Assembly: GCA_946480565.1 (NCBI GenBank)
Contig: CAMLKR010000072.1
Span: 1 to 10,050, forward strand
Length of the DNA: 10,050 nt
Direction: 5' to 3'
Source of the DNA: an uncultured Arenimonas sp.
GTDB lineage: Bacteria > Pseudomonadota > Gammaproteobacteria > Xanthomonadales > Xanthomonadaceae
Positions 1 to 6,854 of this stretch are shown here, piece by piece; the stretch's first letter is position 1, and each line of letters opens with the position of its first letter. The translations under genes and the position numbers were made by a program. The notes beneath the pieces are model-generated. The model was not told where the DNA came from and searched no databases. It was given only the letters and a program-made list of their open reading frames with translations.

Positions 1-104
1 CCTATGCCCAGTCGGCCGACTGGGGCGTGGCCGAGGCCGAAGGTTTCATCCGCCTCTACGGCATGAGCAGCACGCTCTGGGCCGAAGTGAACCGGAAGGC
101 CTGA
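1..104 (+). CDS. argG: Argininosuccinate synthase, C-terminal end (partial)
   Basis: Only the last 33 or so codons are in the window, read in the frame whose codons start at position 3 and ending with TGA at 102-104. The readable tail is [20 protein letters not shown] followed by a short end in NRKA. This resembles my memory of the ArgG C-terminus in Xanthomonas-type bacteria. ArgG joins citrulline (here possibly N-acetylcitrulline made upstream, then deacetylated) with aspartate using ATP, in the cytoplasm. The assignment is strengthened by context: the next gene starts one base after the stop, and the following genes are all arginine-pathway genes. The body of the enzyme, including the ATP-binding region, is outside the window, so the catalytic residues cannot be checked. 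Confidence 0.8.
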   Translation, partial: YAQSADWGVAEAEGFIRLYGMSSTLWAEVNRKA

Positions 105-105
105 C

Positions 106-1203
106 ATGGACGACTTGCTGCCCGAGGTCCTCAGGCACCTGGAAGCGCTGGTGTCCTTCGACACCCGCAACCCGCCGCGCGAGATCGGCACGGGCGGCAT
201 CTTCGACTACCTGCGCGCGCAGCTGCCGGGGTTCCGCATCACCGTGACCGACCACGGGGCCGGCGCGGTGTCGATGCTGGCGGTGCGCGGCGCGCCCCGG
301 CGCGTGTTCAACGTCCACCTCGACACCGTGCCGTCCTCGCCGGCCTGGACCGCCGATCCGCATATGCTGCGGGTGACCGCCGACCGGGCCATTGCGCTCG
401 GCGCCTGCGACATCAAGGGCGCCGCGGCCGGGCTGGTGGCGGCCGCGCGGCGGACCACGGGCGACGTCGCCTTCCTGTTCAGCACCGACGAAGAGGCGAA
501 CGACGCGCGCTGCATCGCGGCCTTCCTGGCCTCGGACCACGGCTTCGACGAGGCCGTCGTCGCCGAACCGACGATGGGGCAGGCGGTGCTGGCGCACCGC
601 GGCATCAGCTCGGTGCTGATGAGGTTCCGCGGCGAAGCCGGCCATGCCTCGGGCCAGCAGGCGCGGGACACCAGCGCACTGCACGCGGCGATGCGCTGGG
701 GCGGCCAGGCCATGGACTTCGTGCAGGCGCAGGACCACCTGCGCTTCGGCGGGCTCACCGGCCTGCGCTTCAACATCGGCCGGGTCGAGGGCGGCATCAA
801 GGCCAACATGATCGCGCCCAGCGCCGAGCTGCGTTTCGGCTTCCGGCCGCTGCCCTCGCAGTCGCCGGAAACCCTGCACGAACTGTTCCGCAGCTTCGCG
901 CCGGCCGGCATGCTGGCGACCTACGAAGAAACCTTCTCCGGTCCCTCGCTGCCTTCGGGCGACGTGGCACGGGCCGAAGAGCGGCGCCTGGCCGCGCGCG
1001 ACCTGGCCGACGAGCTCGGCCTGCCGATCGGCAATGCCGTGGATTTCTGGACCGAAGCCTCGCTGTTCTCGCAGGCGGGGATGACCGCCCTGGTGTACGG
1101 CCCGGGCGACATCGCCCAGGCCCACACTGCCGACGAATGGGTTTCGCTGGACCAGCTCGCCGCCGTTTCCGCCACCTACCACCGCCTGATGGAGGCCTCG
1201 TGA
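106..1203 (+). CDS. argE: M20-family deacetylase ArgE' (N-acetylcitrulline / N-acetylornithine deacetylase)
   Basis: A 365-residue zinc/cobalt-type amidohydrolase of the M20 (ArgE/DapE/CPG2) family. The metal site is visible: HxD at H71/D73, bridging Asp D102 in ACDIKGA, the Glu-Glu pair E129/E130 in STDEEAND (general base and ligand), E154 in AEPT and H340 in AHTADEW. H180 in GEAGHAS fits the conserved His at the start of the dimerisation domain (about 165-280). In Xanthomonas the homologue next to argG removes acetate from N-acetylcitrulline. That makes citrulline for ArgG rather than ornithine. I infer the same here from gene order and the fused ArgB, but the sequence alone does not separate the two substrates. 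ATG at 106 follows the argG stop by one base, with GGAAGG at 94-99 as ribosome binding site. The GTGA at its end may start a leader ORF. All catalytic residues are intact. Confidence 0.88.
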   Translation: MDDLLPEVLRHLEALVSFDTRNPPREIGTGGIFDYLRAQLPGFRITVTDHGAGAVSMLAVRGAPRRVFNVHLDTVPSSPAWTADPHMLRVTADRAIALGACDIKGAAAGLVAAARRTTGDVAFLFSTDEEANDARCIAAFLASDHGFDEAVVAEPTMGQAVLAHRGISSVLMRFRGEAGHASGQQARDTSALHAAMRWGGQAMDFVQAQDHLRFGGLTGLRFNIGRVEGGIKANMIAPSAELRFGFRPLPSQSPETLHELFRSFAPAGMLATYEETFSGPSLPSGDVARAEERRLAARDLADELGLPIGNAVDFWTEASLFSQAGMTALVYGPGDIAQAHTADEWVSLDQLAAVSATYHRLMEAS

Positions 1204-1308
1204 ACGACCTCAGCCTGATCGCGTCCGCCGCCCCCGCGTCCAACGCGGGCCATTTCGAACTCTCCCGGAGGGCACTTCCGGGATACGCCTGCCACGCCCA
1301 CCCTCACC

Positions 1309-1316
<8 letters not shown>
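1200..1316 (+). CDS. Possible 38-codon leader ORF coupling argE' to argB
   Basis: A small open frame begins with GTG at 1200, overlapping the argE' stop as GTGA, and ends at TGA 1314-1316. The ATG codons at 1309 and 1318, the two possible argB starts, lie on either side of that stop. A strong Shine-Dalgarno GGAGG sits at 1191-1195, four bases before the GTG. The peptide starts [11 protein letters not shown], has adjacent Arg codons CGG-AGG at codons 23-24, and ends in a His-rich CHAHPHHD. I recognise no family. The argument for translation is positional. argB has no purine-rich ribosome binding site close to its ATG, so ribosomes finishing this ORF could reinitiate there. GTGA and TGA-n-ATG junctions of the same kind occur at the other gene borders of this operon. 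It may equally be untranslated spacer, because short open frames are common in GC-rich DNA. Confidence 0.35.
1263..1283 (+). promoter_or_regulatory. Perfect 7-bp hairpin in the argE'-argB spacer
   Basis: TCCCGGA at 1263-1269 pairs exactly with TCCGGGA at 1277-1283 around a 7-base loop GGGCACT. The sequence GGAGGG (1267-1272), the only good Shine-Dalgarno-like string in the spacer, straddles the 5' arm and the loop. It is 36 bases from the argB ATG, too far to serve it directly. There is no U-run, so this is not an intrinsic terminator. It could slow ribosomes, protect a processed mRNA end or tune coupling. No function is shown. Confidence 0.45.
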
Positions 1317-2616
<1,300 letters not shown>

Positions 2617-2619
2617 TGC

Positions 2620-3228
2620 ATGAAGAACAACCTGCACTGGAGCATCCCCCCGATCCTGCAGGGCGTGCACGTCACGCTCGAGCCGCTGCAGCGCGAGCAT
2701 GCCGCAGAGCTGCTGCAGGCGGCCTCGGACGGCGAGCTCTGGAACCTCTGGTACACCTCGGTACCGGGGCCGGAAACGGTGCGCAACTACGTCGCCAAGG
2801 CGGTCGAGGACCGCGAGGCCGGCACCGCCATGCCCTTCCTGGTGCGCAACGCCGCCGGCGATCCCGTCGGCAGCACCCGCTATTTCCGCATGGACCCGGT
2901 GATCCCCAGCCTGGAGCTGGGCTACACCTGGTACTCGGCGCGGGTCCAGCGCACCGCGCTCAACACCGAGGCCAAGCGCCTGCTGCTCGGCCACGCCTTC
3001 GACGCGATGGGCTGCACCGTGGTGGAGCTACGCACGCACGCCTTCAACCACCGTTCGCAGCGGGCGATCGAGCGGCTGGGCGCGCACCGTGACGGCGTGT
3101 TGCGCCGGCAGATGCGCATGCCCGACGGCCACCTGCGCGACACGGTGGTTTATTCCATCCTCGACAACGAGTGGCCGACCGTGCGCCGCAACCTCGACTT
3201 CAGGCTCGAACACGGAGCCCCGGCGTGA
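2620..3228 (+). CDS. GNAT-family N-acetyltransferase (RimJ/RimL type), substrate unknown
   Basis: A 202-residue stand-alone acetyltransferase of the Acetyltransf_3/RimL group. The N-terminal [14 protein letters not shown] (18-31) is the usual first strand and helix. The acetyl-CoA region is [10 protein letters not shown] at 110-119, a variant that replaces the classic Gly-rich loop but that I recall as typical of one RimL-like subgroup. [13 protein letters not shown] at 143-155 is the conserved GNAT motif B helix. [14 protein letters not shown] at 173-186 is the subgroup C-terminal signature. It moves acetyl from acetyl-CoA to an amine that cannot be read from the sequence. It sits inside the arginine operon: its ATG is three bases after argB (AAGGG at 2608-2612 as ribosome binding site), and its TGA overlaps the argC GTG. 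It is therefore made with the pathway enzymes. It is not needed to make N-acetylglutamate, since ArgB already carries that domain. Confidence 0.85.
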   Translation: MKNNLHWSIPPILQGVHVTLEPLQREHAAELLQAASDGELWNLWYTSVPGPETVRNYVAKAVEDREAGTAMPFLVRNAAGDPVGSTRYFRMDPVIPSLELGYTWYSARVQRTALNTEAKRLLLGHAFDAMGCTVVELRTHAFNHRSQRAIERLGAHRDGVLRRQMRMPDGHLRDTVVYSILDNEWPTVRRNLDFRLEHGAPA

Positions 3229-4175
3229 GCGATACGATTTCCCTTGGCCTGGTCGGCGCGCGTGGCCACGTCGGCGCCGAGCTGATCAGGCTGGTCGCGG
3301 CCCATCCGCGTTTCGAATTTGCCTTCGTGTCCTCGCGCGAACGCGCCGGCCAGCGCCTGGCCGAACACGAGCCCGCCTACGCCGGCGACCTGCGCTACGT
3401 GAACCTCGACGCCGAGGCGGCGGCCGGGCAGGGCGCCGATGCGCTGGTGCTGGCCCTGCCCAACGGCATGGCGGCGCCCTTCGTCGCGGCGCTGGACGCG
3501 CAGGCGCCGGACACCGTGGTGGTCGACCTCTCGGCCGACTATCGCTTCGACGACCGCTGGCACTACGGCCTTCCCGAGTTCACCCGTGCCCGCGCGGCCG
3601 GCATGCGCCGAATCAGCAATCCAGGCTGCTACGCCACGGCAATGCAGGTCGCGGTGGCGCCGATGGCCGACGCGCTCGATGGACCGGTGCAGTGTTTCGG
3701 CGTCTCCGGCTATTCCGGCGCCGGCACCAGCCCCTCCGACAAGAACGATCCGGACAAGCTGCACGACAACCTGATGCCGTATTCGCTCACCGGCCACGTG
3801 CATGAGCGCGAAGTAACGCGCCAGCTTGGCCACCCGGTCGAGTTCATGCCGCACGTGGCGGCATTCTTCCGCGGCATCACGCTCACCGCCAACCTGCACC
3901 TCTCGCGGCCTTTCGATCTGGACGAGGTGCGCGGTCGCTACTACGCGGCCTACGGCGCCGAACCGCTGGTGGGAGTCACCGGCGAAGCCCCTTGGGTCAG
4001 CCGGATCGCGGGCAGGCACCACGCCGAGGTCGGGGGCTTCACCCTGACCGCCGACGGTCGCCGCCTGGTGGTGGTGTCCACGCTCGACAACCTGCTCAAG
4101 GGCGCCGCCACCCAGGCCCTGCAGAACCTCAACCTGGCCTTCGGCCTGCCGGAAACGATGGGAATCCCCGCATGA
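3225..4175 (+). CDS. argC: N-acetyl-gamma-glutamyl-phosphate reductase
   Basis: A 316-residue NADPH-dependent reductase that turns N-acetylglutamyl phosphate, the ArgB product, into the semialdehyde. The nucleotide-binding start is [16 protein letters not shown] (residues 8-23), where the family usually reads GASGYTG. The catalytic cysteine is C135 in SNPGCYAT. The block [18 protein letters not shown] followed by LTGHVHERE holds the substrate-binding and active-site His residues. All family landmarks are present. The start is GTG at 3225, overlapping the TGA of the GNAT gene (GTGA), with GGAG at 3214-3217 seven bases before it. The open frame continues upstream to 3171, but that part lies inside the GNAT gene. 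The gene ends in ATGA, shared with the argH start. Confidence 0.95.
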   Translation: MSDTISLGLVGARGHVGAELIRLVAAHPRFEFAFVSSRERAGQRLAEHEPAYAGDLRYVNLDAEAAAGQGADALVLALPNGMAAPFVAALDAQAPDTVVVDLSADYRFDDRWHYGLPEFTRARAAGMRRISNPGCYATAMQVAVAPMADALDGPVQCFGVSGYSGAGTSPSDKNDPDKLHDNLMPYSLTGHVHEREVTRQLGHPVEFMPHVAAFFRGITLTANLHLSRPFDLDEVRGRYYAAYGAEPLVGVTGEAPWVSRIAGRHHAEVGGFTLTADGRRLVVVSTLDNLLKGAATQALQNLNLAFGLPETMGIPA

Positions 4176-5464
4176 GCGAACTGCTGTGGCAGAAACCCGG
4201 GGTCGAGGTCGACCCGCGCATCCAGGCCTTCCTGGCGGGCGACGACGTGGTGCTGGACCGCGAGTTCATCGGCCACGACATCGTCGCCAGCCGCGCGCAT
4301 GCGCTGGGCCTGGCGCGCATCGGCCTGCTCAGCGACGCCGAATGCGCCGACCTGTGCCGCGAGCTCGACGTGCTGGCCGCGGACCTGGCCAGCGACACCT
4401 TCGTGCTCGACGCGCGCTTCGAGGATTGCCATTCGGCGATCGAATCGCGCCTGGTCGAGCGGCTGGGCGACACCGGCCGCAAGATCCACACCGGCCGCAG
4501 CCGCAACGACCAGATCCTGGTCGCCACCCGCCTGTGGCTGAAGCAGCGGCTGGGCGAACTGCGCGCCCTATGCCTGGACACCGCCGACGTCTGCCTGGCC
4601 CGCGCCGGCTCCGAACGCCTGCCGATGCCCGGCTATACGCACCTGCAGCGCGCGGTGGTGTCGTCCACCTCGATGTGGTGGGCCGCCTTCGCCGAGGCCT
4701 TCATCGACAACGCGGCGCGCGCGGCGCAGGCGCTCGACTGGGTCGACGCCAATCCGCTCGGCACTGCCGCCGGCTACGGCGTGAACCTGCCGCTGGATCG
4801 CGAGTTCACCACGCGTGAACTCGGGTTCGCCCGAATGCAGGTCAGCCCGATCTATGCCCAGCTTTCGCGCGGCAAGTTCGAGATCGGCGCGATCGACGCG
4901 CTTGGTGCGGCCCTGCTGGACCTGCGCCGCCTGGCCTGGGACCTGAGCCTGTTCACCACCGCAGAATTCGGCTTCGTGCAGCTGCCGGCCCAGTACACCA
5001 CCGGTTCGTCGATCATGCCCAACAAGCGCAACCCGGACCTGGTTGAGCTGATGCGCGGCACCTACGCCTGCGTGTCGGCGGCGCGCGTCGAGCTGGAACA
5101 GCTGCTGTCGTTGCCCTCGGGCTACCACCGCGACCTGCAGTTCTCCAAGGGTTCGCTGTTCCATGCCTTCGGCAAGGGGCTGGGCGCGCTGGCCCTGCTG
5201 CCGGCGCTGCTTCGTGGGCTGCAGTGGCGGCCGGAGAAACTGGCGGCGGCCTTCGACGACGGCATGTATTCCACCGATCGCGCGATCGAACTCGCGCGTT
5301 CGGGCCTGCCGTTCCGCGAGGCCTACCGGCAAGCCGCGGGCGATCCGCTGCCGGCCGCCGGCGCCGATCCGTCCGCCAGCCTCGCCGCGCGCGTTTCGCC
5401 CGGGGGCGATGCCGCCCTGGGGCTCGACCTGCTGCGCGCGCGCCTGGACGCGGCGAAGGCCTGA
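4172..5464 (+). CDS. argH: Argininosuccinate lyase
   Basis: A 430-residue member of the fumarase/aspartase superfamily that splits argininosuccinate to arginine and fumarate, the last step of the pathway, as a cytoplasmic tetramer. Signatures are HTGRSRND at 106-113, GYTHLQRA at 154-161 (catalytic His157) and [11 protein letters not shown] at 278-288 (catalytic Ser280). It is somewhat shorter than the E. coli enzyme (about 457 residues), mostly at the ends, and ends in a short Gly/Ala-rich helix after [12 protein letters not shown] at 4172 overlaps the argC stop as ATGA, with GGAA at 4161-4164 as a weak ribosome binding site, so translation is probably coupled. It is the last gene of the operon: the opposite-strand gene ends at 5508. 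In Xanthomonas I recall proB and proA following argH. They are absent here. Confidence 0.95.
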   Translation: MSELLWQKPGVEVDPRIQAFLAGDDVVLDREFIGHDIVASRAHALGLARIGLLSDAECADLCRELDVLAADLASDTFVLDARFEDCHSAIESRLVERLGDTGRKIHTGRSRNDQILVATRLWLKQRLGELRALCLDTADVCLARAGSERLPMPGYTHLQRAVVSSTSMWWAAFAEAFIDNAARAAQALDWVDANPLGTAAGYGVNLPLDREFTTRELGFARMQVSPIYAQLSRGKFEIGAIDALGAALLDLRRLAWDLSLFTTAEFGFVQLPAQYTTGSSIMPNKRNPDLVELMRGTYACVSAARVELEQLLSLPSGYHRDLQFSKGSLFHAFGKGLGALALLPALLRGLQWRPEKLAAAFDDGMYSTDRAIELARSGLPFREAYRQAAGDPLPAAGADPSASLAARVSPGGDAALGLDLLRARLDAAKA

Positions 5465-5471
5465 TCCCGGC

Positions 5472-5491
5472 GCGCCGCCCCGGGGCGGCGC
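5472..5491. terminator. GC-rich palindrome between convergent genes, probable bidirectional transcription stop
   Basis: GCGCCGCCCC at 5472-5481 is followed directly by its exact complement GGGGCGGCGC at 5482-5491. In RNA this gives an 8-bp GC-only stem with a CCGG loop from either strand. It begins seven bases after the argH stop and lies 16 bases beyond the stop of the convergent DUF3999 gene. No U-run follows on either strand, so it is not a classic intrinsic terminator. It may act by stalling polymerase or by protecting 3' ends of both mRNAs. Confidence 0.55.
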
Positions 5492-5507
5492 CCCATCGCA
5501 ACGGGAT

Positions 5508-6854
5508 TCAGTTCGCCGGCGGGGTACGCAACACGCGCAGCGACACCGCCAGCACCAGGCCGGCGCCGATGGCCAGCACCGCCCACAGCAGCCAGCGCCG
5601 GTACTGCGGCCCGCGCAGCGGGCTCAGGGCCGCGTCACCCGCCGCAACGGTGCCTTCGCCAAGGGTTGCGCGCGGCGGCTGCCAGCCCGGGGGTTTCGAA
5701 GCGCCCGCCGCGGCCAGCGCGGCTTGCACCGGATAGTCCGGCCGCGCGGCGCGGGTGCTGCCGGCCATCAGCCGGTAGGGGGCGCTGCCCTGCGTCAAGA
5801 GCACGAACCGGTCCGGCCGGTAGCCCAGCACCAGGGTCGGGGCCTGCGCCAGCGCCGGTTCGGTCACGATCCGCCACTGCCGCTGCCGCTGCAGGCCGAC
5901 ATCGGCAGGCAGATGCCGGACCTCGTCGCTGCCGCCGCCGAGGCGGAAGGCGGTGAACCCGGTCACCGGGTACCACGGGGCTTCGTCGTCGTCCCGCGCC
6001 TCGAAGCGCACCGAGGCCACGATGTTGGCGGTCGGCAGCCGCAGGTCCAGCCGCTCGACCGGGAAGGGCCCGGCGCTGCGGTATTCGAACAGGCCGGGCT
6101 TGCCGTCCACCGGCCGGCCCTCGATCGCCAGCTCGCGCAGCTCCGGCAGGTCGCGGCCGGTCTCGCGGCGCTCGTGTTCGATGCGCGCGATCGCCGGCCA
6201 GGTGCTGCCGCCAGCCACGCGCAGGCGCAGGTAGCGCTGCCGCGACGGCGCGAAGTCCAGGCGCAGGCGCTCGATGCGCAGGCCGTTGTCGTTGATCGCG
6301 ACCACGGCCAGGTCGCTGCCCAGCACCTGCCACTGCGCCAGGTCGTCGCTGGCCAGCACGTCGACGCGCAGGTTGACCGGCAGCGCGGCCCGGTCGTCCA
6401 GGCCCAGGCGCAGCGAAGACACCGAGGGCGGGTCCTTTTCGCCCAGGTCGATCAGCAGGTCGGCGCTGGGCGAAGCCGGCGCGGTGCTGCCGCTGTCGAG
6501 CTGCAGGTCGCGCACGCGGCCGTCGGCGTCGCGCTCCAGGCGCAGCGACAGCGAATCCCCTGCCGGCGCGGCCTCGACCGGCAGGCGCAGCCAGCGCAGC
6601 GCGGTGCGCTGCTCGGTTTGTGTTTCGGCGTGGGCCAGCGGCGCGAATGGCACCGGCTGGCCCTCGGCATTGAACACGGCCAGGTCGCGCAGGTCGGCGC
6701 GGGTGACGTGCGCGTACACCGGCTCGTCCAGTTCCAGGCGGTAGGCGCCCTGGTCGCCCTCGAGCGCGATCGGCCACTGCCACGCGAACTCATCGGGCGC
6801 CTGGGCCTGGGCGGCGCCGGCCAGGGCCAGCAGCAGGAGGGAAAGCTTGCGCAT
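5508..6854 (-). CDS. DUF3999 family protein: exported, anchored by a C-terminal membrane helix
   Basis: A 448-residue protein with a clear Sec signal peptide, MRKLSLLLLALAGAAQAQA, probably cut after an AQA-type site near residue 17-19. Residues 20 to about 420 have alternating short hydrophobic and charged stretches that suggest a beta-rich periplasmic domain. One membrane helix follows at about 421-439 (WLLWAVLAIGAGLVLAVSL), with a short basic tail RVLRTPPAN. The expected topology is periplasmic body and cytoplasmic tail. I place it in DUF3999 from overall pattern and from its DUF2339 neighbour. No catalytic motif is visible and the function is unknown. The ATG at 6854 is the only sensible start: it overlaps the preceding gene's stop as TGATG and directly precedes the signal peptide. 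The frame stays open to 7508, but that stretch is inside the DUF2339 gene. No promoter of its own is evident. Confidence 0.8.
   Translation of the reverse strand: MRKLSLLLLALAGAAQAQAPDEFAWQWPIALEGDQGAYRLELDEPVYAHVTRADLRDLAVFNAEGQPVPFAPLAHAETQTEQRTALRWLRLPVEAAPAGDSLSLRLERDADGRVRDLQLDSGSTAPASPSADLLIDLGEKDPPSVSSLRLGLDDRAALPVNLRVDVLASDDLAQWQVLGSDLAVVAINDNGLRIERLRLDFAPSRQRYLRLRVAGGSTWPAIARIEHERRETGRDLPELRELAIEGRPVDGKPGLFEYRSAGPFPVERLDLRLPTANIVASVRFEARDDDEAPWYPVTGFTAFRLGGGSDEVRHLPADVGLQRQRQWRIVTEPALAQAPTLVLGYRPDRFVLLTQGSAPYRLMAGSTRAARPDYPVQAALAAAGASKPPGWQPPRATLGEGTVAAGDAALSPLRGPQYRRWLLWAVLAIGAGLVLAVSLRVLRTPPAN

Noticed and set aside
3171..3224. Upstream extension of argC to ATG 3171
   Set aside because: It would add 18 residues inside the GNAT gene with no family match. 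GTG 3225 has GGAG seven bases upstream and gives the normal ArgC N-terminus.
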